In this document: piece by piece, positions 1 through 6,634 of the stretch | Position numbering within the stretch: the stretch's first letter is position 1 | How the letters are laid out: each line of letters opens with the position of its first letter | NCBI GenBank assembly: GCA_024640585.1 | Contig: JAHEEQ010000018.1 | Coordinates: 1-7,243 of the forward strand | Length of the DNA stretch: 7,243 nucleotides | Reading direction: 5' to 3' | DNA from: Micrococcales bacterium | Lineage (GTDB): Bacteria > Actinomycetota > Actinomycetes > S36-B12 > UBA5976 | Program-made: the position numbers and the translations under genes | The notes under the pieces: generated by a model | What the model was told of the DNA's origin: nothing | What the model saw: only the letters and a program-made list of their open reading frames with translations | The model's database searches: none

Positions 1-472
1 GCGCATTGGTTGGGCTAACTGACCCAAATTTGTTTGCACTTGGTGCCGCAACGCCTGTGCCCAACTCTTTCAAAATTGTTAATGCCGCTGGGTGCGACGG
101 CATTCGAAGGGCAACTGTTTCTTGACCGCCTGTGAGCCAATCTCCTGCGATTGCTTTACGTTTAACAACAATAGTTAGTGGACCTGGCCAAAACTTTTCT
201 ACTAATTTTCGGGTTGCATCAGAAATATCTTCGCCCCAGAAATCAATTTCAGCAATACTGCCAATGTGCACAATTACGGGATGATCAAGTGGACGACCTT
301 TTACTTCGTAAATACGTCGAACTGCATTTTCATCTGTTGCAATTGCAGCGAGTCCATAAACAGTTTCGGTTGGAAGTCCAAGCAATCCGCCATTACGCAA
401 GACTGAAACAGCCTTAGGTATTTCAGAAGCTGTAAGAACCGGGATGTTCACCCGCCCATTGTCGCAGAGCAT
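1..472 (-). CDS. L-threonylcarbamoyladenylate synthase (Sua5/TsaC/YrdC family), 5' part, cut by the window edge
   Basis: Family role: makes threonylcarbamoyl-AMP from threonine, bicarbonate and ATP in the cytoplasm, the first step of the t6A37 modification of tRNAs that read ANN codons. Seen: 157 codons are open from ATG at 472 to the window edge, with no stop. The YrdC fold signatures appear in order: GLPTETVYGLA (about residues 32-42), the K-G-R motif (58-60) followed by PLDHP, FWPGPLT (94-100), VALRMPSHP (120-128), and APSANKFG (143-150) with the Ser-x-Asn pair. The remaining part of the domain, and any Sua5 C-terminal domain, lies outside the window, so TsaC (short) and Sua5 (long) cannot be told apart. 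The ATG overlaps the stop of the upstream fructosidase gene as TAATG, and the nearest good Shine-Dalgarno (GAGGGG) is about 20 nt away, so translation is probably coupled. A GTG at codon 8 is an alternative start. Product identification is secure; the operon link is inferred from the overlap. Confidence 0.93.
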   Translation of the reverse strand, partial: MLCDNGRVNIPVLTASEIPKAVSVLRNGGLLGLPTETVYGLAAIATDENAVRRIYEVKGRPLDHPVIVHIGSIAEIDFWGEDISDATRKLVEKFWPGPLTIVVKRKAIAGDWLTGGQETVALRMPSHPAALTILKELGTGVAAPSANKFGSVSPTNA

Positions 473-1422
473 TAGTCGCGTGGGACTAGACCAACCCCTC
501 GCACAGATTTCACTGGAATTGGATCGGTCAATTCGCCTACGAAACCGTTTTCTTCTTGGTCGCGGAAGCCCAACATGTACCACTCACCTTTGTATTCAAC
601 GATGCGAGCTGCATAGAGTGAAGGATGCGGGAAGCGACTTGCATTTGCAATGTCAAATGGCCCAAGCAAGGTTTCACCAGTGGCACTAAACATGCCGCCA
701 GATTTATATTCGCCAAACTTCGCTTTAGACGCATCGCTCAATTCACGATATCCACTGCACCAGAGCAATGTTGGAATTCCATTTACAACTTCGACTTGGA
801 AAACTTCCATCTGTCCAAACCCAGATCCTGGTTCGGTGAGTGGCGGTTGCACTTCCCAATTCAACATGTCTTTGCTTGTGGCATGCCCCAAGACTCCGCG
901 ATCGAAAGCATCCCCTTCATTTGCGCGAGCAGTTACAAACATATGCCATATTCCATCATCAGTTTTGAACACCCATGGATCACGCCAAGCTTGATCGTGC
1001 CAAACATCTAGATCCAAAGTTTCGTACCATTTCGAATCCGGCTCAGTTAGCGCTTCACTAGAAACTTTTGTCCAAGTTATTAAATCCTTTGAGGTTGCAG
1101 CGCCAATTCGCTGATAGTCGCCCCCGTCTTCGCGCGAAGTACCGGTGTAAAACATCCACCAAGTTCCGTCATCCGCTTTAACAGTACTTCCAGTCCATGT
1201 CGTCCACGAATCAAAAGCAGGGGGATCTGAAATTGCGATTGCATCTGCAACAACTTCCCAGTTCTTCAAATCTTTTGAAATCGCGTGACCCACATAAGGA
1301 TTTCGGTGACGACGATCTGGATTGCCAAGTGCGCGGGAGGCTCTTAGGTAAAACGCGTGATAGTTCTCACCATCAAATACGTACCAAGAGTCCCAGATCC
1401 AACTATCTGCGAGCTTTAACAT
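472..1422 (-). CDS. intracellular clan GH-J glycoside hydrolase (GH32/GH68-like beta-fructosidase)
   Basis: Probable cytoplasmic enzyme that removes fructose from sucrose or related beta-fructosides delivered by the adjacent importer. The 316-residue protein has no signal peptide and consists of a five-bladed propeller only, without the C-terminal beta-sandwich of classical GH32 invertases. Three blades carry the recurring S-K-D-x-x-x-W motif (residues 49-55, 111-117, 183-189). Candidate catalytic residues are Asp11 in WDSW (nucleophile), Asp148 in WRDPW (the RDP transition-state stabiliser) and Glu206 in GQMEVFQ (acid/base). WTGS (76-79) matches a conserved GH32 block. Spacings of 137 and 58 residues are close to GH32, while WDSW resembles the GH68 levansucrase motif rather than GH32 WMNDPNG. 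ATG follows the permease stop by 2 nt, and an AAAGGG Shine-Dalgarno lies inside the end of the permease gene. GH43 or another GH-J activity is possible; hydrolase versus fructosyltransferase activity and substrate are inferred. Confidence 0.85.
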   Translation of the reverse strand: MLKLADSWIWDSWYVFDGENYHAFYLRASRALGNPDRRHRNPYVGHAISKDLKNWEVVADAIAISDPPAFDSWTTWTGSTVKADDGTWWMFYTGTSREDGGDYQRIGAATSKDLITWTKVSSEALTEPDSKWYETLDLDVWHDQAWRDPWVFKTDDGIWHMFVTARANEGDAFDRGVLGHATSKDMLNWEVQPPLTEPGSGFGQMEVFQVEVVNGIPTLLWCSGYRELSDASKAKFGEYKSGGMFSATGETLLGPFDIANASRFPHPSLYAARIVEYKGEWYMLGFRDQEENGFVGELTDPIPVKSVRGVGLVPRD

Positions 1423-1424
1423 TT

Positions 1425-2312
1425 TTACCCTTTAACACCACTACTTGCTACTGACGATACGAATGCGCGTTGGAAAATAATAAATACCAACAAGATTGGA
1501 ATAGTAATCAACGTTGAGTAAGCCATGATCTGACCCCAAGGCATACCTTCATCAGTTCCACTTGCAAAGAAATAGTCCAGACCGACCTGAACCGGGCGCA
1601 TAGATTCCTTTTGCACTGACATGACTGGCCACAGATAGGAATTCCAAACTGCTAGAAATGTCAAAATTGCAGAAGTTGCAAACGCTGGACCGGAAAGTGG
1701 AACAATAACTTTGCGGTAGATACCGAAGAATGATGCGCCATCAATGATTGCTGCCTCATCCAATTCTTTTGGAATGGTTTTGAAGTACTGCACAAACAAG
1801 AAGATAGAGAAACCACTTGCGACAAAAGGAATGATTTGTACGCTGTATGAATTCAACCATCCTTGCTGGAAATTAATTCCTGTTTCATCAAAGAAAACGT
1901 ATGGCAGTTTGTTGACCATGAACAACATAGGTAGTGCAATTGTTTCGAAAGGCACAATAAGCGTTGCGATTAAGAATCCAAGTAAAAAGCCTTGGCCTTT
2001 GAATTTCAATCTAGCAATCGCATAGGCAGCTAAGCTATTTACGAAAAGTCCGAGCCCGACCACCATCACTGAAATCACAATCGAGTTTGTGAAAAAAGTG
2101 AAAACTGGAGTTCGACTAAATACACCTGCATATTGTTCAAAATTCACATCGCCAACTGGCAAGAAAGCTCGCCACGAACGCAGATCTTCAAAGATTTGGA
2201 ATTTGCCTTTGAACGAAGACATCACCATAAAAATAAGTGGGAATGAGAATATGCAAGCCAAGAAAATTGCAGTCGCGTACTTCAGGACTTTACTTATTAG
2301 AGATGTTTTCAT
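1425..2312 (-). CDS. CUT1 sugar ABC transporter permease, MalG type
   Basis: Inner-membrane subunit that pairs with the MalF-type permease encoded just upstream to form the translocation path of a carbohydrate importer. The 295-residue product has six hydrophobic segments (about residues 11-33, 73-97, 108-132, 157-175, 210-232, 261-284). The EAA loop that docks on the ATPase is intact: ELDEAA, then IDG four residues on, and IVPL about 12 later (residues 184-206). The loop after the third segment is slightly long (YVFFDETGINFQQGW). I chose ATG at 2312, one base after the upstream stop (TAATATG), with AGGGA about 11 nt before it. A GTG at 2321, overlapping the upstream gene by 8 bp, would add three residues but leaves only 2 nt to that Shine-Dalgarno. 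No ATPase gene is present in the visible operon. The family is certain; the sugar is inferred from the neighbouring fructosidase. Confidence 0.95.
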   Translation of the reverse strand: MKTSLISKVLKYATAIFLACIFSFPLIFMVMSSFKGKFQIFEDLRSWRAFLPVGDVNFEQYAGVFSRTPVFTFFTNSIVISVMVVGLGLFVNSLAAYAIARLKFKGQGFLLGFLIATLIVPFETIALPMLFMVNKLPYVFFDETGINFQQGWLNSYSVQIIPFVASGFSIFLFVQYFKTIPKELDEAAIIDGASFFGIYRKVIVPLSGPAFATSAILTFLAVWNSYLWPVMSVQKESMRPVQVGLDYFFASGTDEGMPWGQIMAYSTLITIPILLVFIIFQRAFVSSVASSGVKG

Positions 2313-2313
2313 A

Positions 2314-3417
2314 TTAATCACGATCCCTAGTTAGTCGACGTTGAATTATGGATACGGTAACCACAATTGCGAAGAACACAATTGCAATTGCAGATGAGTA
2401 GCCGATGCGCTGGTTTCTAAAACCTTCACGGTAGGCGTGGTAAACCAAAGTGGTGGTTGAATCTAGCGGTCCACCTTGAGTCATGACATTGATTTGTGTG
2501 AACAGACCAAGTGCCGCAATGCTGATTGTTACAAGAATAAAAATGAAGGTTCGGCGAAGGCCCGGCCATGTCACATGGACGAATTGCTTCCAAGTGTTAG
2601 CGCCATCCACTTTTGCAGCTTCATACAACTCGCCTGGAATAGTCTGTAATCCTGAAAGCCAAATTAGCATGTGGAAACCCACACCTTGCCAAATGGACAT
2701 CACCATGATCGCAGGCATCGCTGTTGTCGTATTACCAAGGAAACTCACCGGTGTGTAACCAGGAATTACACTTCCTAAAACCACGTTTACTAATCCGGAT
2801 TCTTCGTACATGAATAACCAAAGAATTGAAACCACTACCATTGATGTAACAACCGGTAGGAAATAGACCGTTCGGAAGAAAACTCTTCCCTTGAGTTTCG
2901 AATTCACAAGCAGAGCTAGAAGCAGAGCAAGTCCACCTTGCAATGGCGCGACTATTAGAGCGAAATACAAAGTGTTTTTAAGTGATTTCCAAAAGAGTGG
3001 GTCGCCCGCCAATATGTATGAGCCTGATTTCGAATCATCCGAAACAGATTCCGAAAGTATTTGCATTCCTTCATACTGCGAACCTGAATTTGGTTTAGTT
3101 TGATCTCGAACTTTGTCGTACAAAGTGTCTGCATCGCCACTACTTTGGCTGATGTCTAACTTCGCAACTTTTAGAAGATCTGAAAAGTTATTAAAACCAG
3201 TAGCTTGTATTGGGTTTGGAGAAGAAAGACGGGCATCAGTGAAGCCAAGAGTAAACGCCAGGATTACTGGGGTTACCAAGAAGACTAGGAGCAAGAAAAC
3301 TGCAGGCAATACGTAATAAATTCCTGCGCGCGCCTCACGAGCAACCAAAGTTTGTTTAAAGAATGGCACGCGCACCGCATTTATTTTGCGGCTCGTGTGC
3401 GCCAACTTATCTTTCAT
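2314..3417 (-). CDS. CUT1 sugar ABC transporter permease, MalF type, with a long external loop
   Basis: First membrane subunit of the importer, partner of the MalG-type protein downstream. The 367-residue product has six hydrophobic segments (about 33-57, 146-172, 181-204, 234-256, 289-312, 340-359) and an intact EAA loop (GELYEAAKVDGAN, residues 262-274, then the conserved Trp-Pro at 284-285). It is longer than the usual 290-310 residues because of a polar segment of about 60 residues between the first two membrane helices (about 77-140), rich in Ser, Asp and Lys. This is the topological place of the MalE-contacting P2 loop in E. coli MalF. I prefer ATG at 3417, with AAGG about 8 nt upstream. 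The open frame continues to an ATG at 3471, but that codon lies in a strong hairpin and would add an unlikely 18-residue Pro/Arg-rich tail. The family call is firm. Confidence 0.95.
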   Translation of the reverse strand: MKDKLAHTSRKINAVRVPFFKQTLVAREARAGIYYVLPAVFLLLVFLVTPVILAFTLGFTDARLSSPNPIQATGFNNFSDLLKVAKLDISQSSGDADTLYDKVRDQTKPNSGSQYEGMQILSESVSDDSKSGSYILAGDPLFWKSLKNTLYFALIVAPLQGGLALLLALLVNSKLKGRVFFRTVYFLPVVTSMVVVSILWLFMYEESGLVNVVLGSVIPGYTPVSFLGNTTTAMPAIMVMSIWQGVGFHMLIWLSGLQTIPGELYEAAKVDGANTWKQFVHVTWPGLRRTFIFILVTISIAALGLFTQINVMTQGGPLDSTTTLVYHAYREGFRNQRIGYSSAIAIVFFAIVVTVSIIQRRLTRDRD

Positions 3418-3442
3418 AACCAACCTTAAAGAGTTTTGAGGT

Positions 3443-3472
3443 GATGGTGGCCGAGTTTCCCCGGCCACCATC
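3443..3472 (-). promoter_or_regulatory. intercistronic stem-loop between binding-protein and permease genes
   Basis: An 11-bp perfect inverted repeat (GATGGTGGCCG with CGGCCACCATC) encloses an 8-nt loop, in the gap after the binding-protein stop. No T-run follows on the minus strand, so it is not a standard intrinsic terminator. In CUT1 operons such hairpins are known to protect the upstream mRNA from 3' exonucleases or to attenuate read-through, so the binding protein is made in excess over the permeases. That role is inferred here. Confidence 0.75.
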
Positions 3473-3487
3473 TCTACTTCAATTTAT

Positions 3488-4756
3488 TTATTTGTAGTAG
3501 TTGTTGTCAGCTAGATCGCCATCAATAGCGTCTGCTGCTGTGTCCAACGAACGCTGAACATCTGCACCGTTGATGATGTCGGCTAATGCCTTTTCAAAAG
3601 CGGATGAGATGAACAAGTACGCAGGTGTTTCTGGACGCTTCACAGAGAAATTGTTGGAGAAATCAACAAATGTTGCGAATGGTCCACCTGGTGCGTAGTT
3701 TGGAACTTCAGCTGAAGCAGCTGCAGTTGCTGGAATCAAACCAATGCGATTTGCAAATGCAACGATGTACTTATCCTGAAGGATGTATTCGATGAACTTG
3801 GTTGCGCCTTCAACTTCACCACATGAGTTTGAAACACCAAACTGCCATGATGCTGCACCAATCTTTGGACCATTGCCAAAGTCAACTGGTGGAAGGATCA
3901 ATAGGTCATCGCCGTACTTGTCGTATGCATCTTTAACAGCCCAGTTACCGTTGTATTGAATCGCAATTGTTCCATTAACGAATTCGGTACGGTCGCCGGT
4001 TTGCTTCTTATTTGCAAAACCCTTGGTGAAAGTTCCTTGGAACCACTTACCAAATGCAACTGCTTCGGTGCCATTTACAAAACCATCTGCAGATGCAAAG
4101 TCGGTACGATCAATTAGGTCGCCACCGAATGATTGCAATAGCGGGCTGTATGCGTATGGGAACCATTCGCCAGTCCAACCATTACCCCAGTCGATTGCGT
4201 AATCGAAATCGCCAGATGCATCTAGATCTGCAAGTACCTTGTCGAATTCAGCTTGAGTCCAAGGTGAATCAACTGTTGGTACCCGAGCACCGATTGCGTC
4301 TAGGTATGAAGCGCGAGTCAAGATACCTAGAGCTGCGTCCCAAGCGCCTACTGAGTACAGCGAACCGTTGTAGTAACCCTTTGCACCAGGCAAAAGGCTT
4401 TCTTCAAGTGCTGAATCAATGGTGATTGGTTGCATGTAACCAGCCCATGCCCAGTTAGGCATGATCGGTCCGTCAACATCCACGATGCAAGGCAAAGTGT
4501 CTGAAGTTGCTGCTGCTGCGATTGAATCGTTGTATGACTCTTGTGGGAACTTTTCAAGAACAACTTTGTAGTCACTTTGTGACTTGTTGAAGTCTGCAAT
4601 TGCTTCTTCAACTGTTGCGATTTCTTGTTCGTTACCTGCAGCGTGTGACCACATGGTCACTTTTTTTGGTTCGGCAGAGCTAGATGATGAAGAACATCCA
4701 GTCAATGCAAGACCGCTGACTACAGCGATCGCCACCAAGGAAGTTACTCTCCGCAT
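3488..4756 (-). CDS. CUT1 carbohydrate ABC transporter substrate-binding lipoprotein
   Basis: Extracellular, membrane-anchored sugar receptor that delivers substrate to the two permeases. The 422-residue product starts with a lipoprotein signal peptide: MRR, a hydrophobic Ala/Val core, and lipobox LTGC with Cys21 as the lipidated residue, followed by a Ser-rich linker. The mature part begins KKVTMWSHAAGNEQE, typical of SBP_bac_1-type binding proteins, and ends near residue 422 as usual for the family. Aromatic stretches (NWAWAGYM, WGNGWTGEWFPYAY) are candidate sugar-stacking sites. The chosen ATG at 4756 has an excellent AAAGGA Shine-Dalgarno 6 nt upstream and gives a normal short signal n-region. 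A second ATG at 4801 overlaps the repressor stop (TAATG) and also has GAGGA 7 nt upstream; it would add 15 charged residues. Ligand unknown; a fructoside is suggested by the operon. Confidence 0.95.
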   Translation of the reverse strand: MRRVTSLVAIAVVSGLALTGCSSSSSSAEPKKVTMWSHAAGNEQEIATVEEAIADFNKSQSDYKVVLEKFPQESYNDSIAAAATSDTLPCIVDVDGPIMPNWAWAGYMQPITIDSALEESLLPGAKGYYNGSLYSVGAWDAALGILTRASYLDAIGARVPTVDSPWTQAEFDKVLADLDASGDFDYAIDWGNGWTGEWFPYAYSPLLQSFGGDLIDRTDFASADGFVNGTEAVAFGKWFQGTFTKGFANKKQTGDRTEFVNGTIAIQYNGNWAVKDAYDKYGDDLLILPPVDFGNGPKIGAASWQFGVSNSCGEVEGATKFIEYILQDKYIVAFANRIGLIPATAAASAEVPNYAPGGPFATFVDFSNNFSVKRPETPAYLFISSAFEKALADIINGADVQRSLDTAADAIDGDLADNNYYK

Positions 4757-4762
4757 GGTTTT

Positions 4763-4768
4763 TCCTTT
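4763..4768 (-). promoter_or_regulatory. Shine-Dalgarno deciding the binding-protein start
   Basis: AAAGGA lies 6 nt before ATG 4756 within a purine-rich run (GAGAGAAAAAGGAAAAACC). It is the strongest ribosome binding site seen in the operon, fits a highly made binding protein, and supports the start directly at the signal peptide. Confidence 0.7.
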
Positions 4769-4800
4769 TTCTCTCTTTGGGATGGATAGGTCCGCCATCA

Positions 4801-5859
4801 TTAGTGAATCCTCGTCAATTTCCTAGAAACACTCGATCGAGGTGTTGCTACTGAACCTCGAACGTAGATGTCACCAATGATGGCAACTTTTTCCGGCGGT
4901 AACTCATCTTCGCTCTCTACACGTTCGATGAGTCTTTCCGCTGCCAACCTACCCATTTCAAAATGTGGTAGTTCAACAGTGGTTAATCCGGGACGTAGTG
5001 CCCCGGAAATCAATTCAAGATTGTCGAAGCCAACTATCGACAGATCTTCTGGGATGGATAAACCATGTTCACGAGCTGCTTCATAAATGCCCATTGCAAT
5101 TTGGTCGTTATATGCAGCTACCGCAGTGATTTCAGGATTGCGGCCATACAACAGATTAAATGAGTTATATCCCATTTCTGTTTCTGCGTCTGCAGCAACC
5201 ATGATCATGTTTTCATGTGAGTTGTTCCAGCCGTATTTTTGGCTGGCTCTTTCAAAAGCTTCTTTACGTCCTTTTACAGCTGGGTAATCGCGACTATCGG
5301 AAATCAATGCCACTTCTTTGTGGCCACTTTGGCCGATTAGATCAAGTACTTGCATAAAAGAATTAGTTTCATCAGGTACGAAAGAATCAGTATTTACTTT
5401 TTTCGAAAATGCATCTGCAAGTACTAAATTTTTTGGCAAGTTGTCTGGAAGTTCAATTCCACGGTGGTAATAACTCGCAATGATTACGCCATCTACTCGA
5501 TGATCTGACATTAACTCCAAGCCCGCAGCAATTGATTCTTTAGAAAAAGTGACTTCGTTGAAAAGTAAGTCGTAATCGCGCGCGCGTGCAGCGCTTCGCA
5601 TTCCTTCAACCATGGCGCCTGCATACGGTGTAGTTGCAACTTCAATGCTGAGCAATCCCAAAACGCGAGTGCTCTGTTGACGCAAACTGCGAGCCAATCG
5701 ATTTGTGCGATAACCTAATTTTTCAGCAGCTTCGCGAACTCTGATGGCAGTTTCTTCAGTGAATCGATTTCCATCCTTGCCAGAAAGCACCAAAGAAGCA
5801 GTGGCGACTGAAACTTCAGCCAACTCACTGACTTCTCGCAGTGTTGCTCTCGTTGTCAT
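4801..5859 (-). CDS. LacI/GalR-family transcriptional regulator of the sugar operon
   Basis: DNA-binding repressor, probably autoregulatory and controlling the downstream importer and fructosidase genes. The 352-residue product has an N-terminal helix-turn-helix (about residues 6-26: LREVSELAEVSVATASLVLSG), with Val18-Ala19 at the positions equivalent to Tyr17-Gln18 of LacI, and a hinge helix (TNRLARSLR, 52-60). A periplasmic-binding-protein-like effector domain follows (RVLGLLS from 65; AVAAYNDQIAMG; SIVGFDNLE; PGLTTVELP), ending in a short basic tail. Length is normal for the family. I chose ATG at 5859, at the start of the HTH; a GTG at 5877 adds six residues that are not family-like. Paired operator-like palindromes lie just upstream. 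Effector identity cannot be read; a fructoside or a product of its hydrolysis is inferred from the neighbours. Confidence 0.95.
   Translation of the reverse strand: MTTRATLREVSELAEVSVATASLVLSGKDGNRFTEETAIRVREAAEKLGYRTNRLARSLRQQSTRVLGLLSIEVATTPYAGAMVEGMRSAARARDYDLLFNEVTFSKESIAAGLELMSDHRVDGVIIASYYHRGIELPDNLPKNLVLADAFSKKVNTDSFVPDETNSFMQVLDLIGQSGHKEVALISDSRDYPAVKGRKEAFERASQKYGWNNSHENMIMVAADAETEMGYNSFNLLYGRNPEITAVAAYNDQIAMGIYEAAREHGLSIPEDLSIVGFDNLELISGALRPGLTTVELPHFEMGRLAAERLIERVESEDELPPEKVAIIGDIYVRGSVATPRSSVSRKLTRIH
4809..4813 (-). promoter_or_regulatory. second Shine-Dalgarno, for the overlapping start at 4801
   Basis: GAGGA sits near the end of the repressor gene, 7 nt before an ATG that overlaps the repressor stop as TAATG; another ATG follows directly (4798). 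It could start an N-terminally extended binding protein, or keep ribosomes on the message until the main start at 4756. Which is used cannot be decided from the sequence. Confidence 0.45.
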
Positions 5860-5884
5860 CGAGCCGCCATTCCACACTTATTTG

Positions 5885-5898
5885 GTTAATCGTTTAAC
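5885..5898. promoter_or_regulatory. LacI-type operator O1
   Basis: GTTAATCGTTTAAC is a 14-bp palindrome with one mismatched pair and the central CG and AANCGNTT core typical of LacI-family sites. It lies between the candidate promoter and the repressor start, where a bound repressor would block early transcription. A 13/14 match (inverted) lies at 5973-5986. Confidence 0.75.
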
Positions 5899-5913
5899 TA
5901 ACCAGGTGGCGGT

Positions 5914-5943
5914 ATCTAAGTACCGGCAGCCAGATCCTGACAA
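5914..5943 (-). promoter_or_regulatory. candidate promoter for the lacI-sugar operon
   Basis: On the minus strand, TTGTCA (5943-5938, five of six matches to TTGACA) is followed after 18 nt by TTAGAT (5919-5914), a weak -10. Transcription would start near 5907, just before O1. The -10 match is poor, so this is tentative; it rests mainly on the -35 and on the position between two operators. Confidence 0.4.
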
Positions 5944-5972
5944 GAGATTTTTGGGTTCGTTATGAATTTGTT

Positions 5973-5986
5973 GTAAAACGATTAAC
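5973..5986. promoter_or_regulatory. LacI-type operator O2
   Basis: GTAAAACGATTAAC is, on the minus strand, GTTAATCGTTTTAC, identical to O1 at 13 of 14 positions. It shares the AANCGNTT core. It lies upstream of the candidate -35, with its centre 88 bp from that of O1, a distance compatible with a repression loop. Confidence 0.7.
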
Positions 5987-6004
5987 TACCGCATAAATAG
6001 GTTA

Positions 6005-6048
6005 CTTAGCGTCACTTTTAGGTGCGAATTCGCATGAGGCTTAGCGTC
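6005..6048. repeat. 9-bp direct repeat flanking a 12-bp palindrome
   Basis: CTTAGCGTC occurs at 6005-6013 and 6040-6048. Between them lies the perfect palindrome TGCGAATTCGCA (6023-6034). The block sits between operator O2 and the divergent tRNA gene, in otherwise uninterpreted intergenic DNA. It might be a protein binding site for tRNA or operon control; no known motif is recognised. Confidence 0.35.
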
Positions 6049-6090
6049 CGCTACCCTTCGCCCTGCACATCCGCTCTAGCGTTGATGTGT

Positions 6091-6160
<70 letters not shown>

Positions 6161-6163
<3 letters not shown>

Positions 6164-6634
6164 CTGCACTGGAATCAGGATTTTGAACTTTGCAATTGCA
6201 GAATCTGGGTCATATTCATCCCCATAGATTTCAATATGTTTTCCATCACGACTTTGCAATCCAGATTCAGGCAACGCTCGCATATATGCGTCTTTGAAAC
6301 CATCATCGAGTTTGTCTGCAGCTACTGTGCAAAAATATTCAAAGTAATTTCCGCCATCAATCTGCAAAGTTTCGAATCCTTCAATTTTCTGGTCGGATTC
6401 AAGTCCACAAAAATAAAATATTTCCTGAGGTGGAGTTAGATCATCTGCCGGCCAACTCACGCCATACAGCTCACCACTAATTGGAATTCCTTTTTCAACT
6501 AGTGCATCAATGAAATTATGCCAAAGCTCTGCTCCAAATTTTGCTCCGCTATTTTCAACACCGTTGAATGAAGATGGTCCGCGCTGTTGGATTCCCTGCA
6601 AGGTCATTGAAGGGCGAAAAATGCCGTTTGTCAT
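6161..6634 (-). CDS. stand-alone GyrI-like (AraC effector-binding domain) small-molecule-binding protein
   Basis: The 157-residue protein matches the GyrI-like/AraC effector-binding fold by eye: an FxDALVEKG helix (about 41-49), GELYGVSW (54-61), IFYFCGLE (72-79), FETLQIDGGNYFEYFCTV (87-104), a helix with YMRALPESG (117-125), and HIEIYGDEYDPDSAIAKFKILIPV (133-156), where Glu135 is the position usually lining the ligand pocket. There is no DNA-binding domain, signal peptide or membrane segment, so it is probably a cytoplasmic ligand-binding or sequestering protein, of the integron-associated Cass2 type. Its ligand is unknown. The TAG stop occupies the last three bases of the tRNA-Lys gene on the other strand. 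It is divergent from the alpha-galactosidase gene, and no strong Shine-Dalgarno precedes ATG 6634. A second ATG at codon 10 is possible. Domain call good, role unknown. Confidence 0.85.

Noticed and set aside
178..1454. Several plus-strand open frames (up to about 128 codons) across the Sua5 and fructosidase genes
   Set aside because: They are antisense to clear family members, have no recognisable domains, are rich in His/Gln/Arg from shadow frames, and overlap one another.
3443..3472. Hairpin as a rho-independent terminator ending the receptor transcript
   Set aside because: No T-run follows the stem on the minus strand, and the permease genes continue the operon; a processing or attenuation role fits better.
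4054..4425. 123-codon plus-strand open frame inside the binding-protein gene
   Set aside because: Composition (many Gln, Arg, Leu, His) is that of a reverse-complement shadow, and the sense frame encodes a full-length family protein.
6077..6082. TAGCGT as -10 box of the tRNA-Lys promoter
   Set aside because: The position, 8 nt before the tRNA, is plausible for a TANNNT box, but no -35 match lies 16-18 nt upstream and the match is too weak to annotate.
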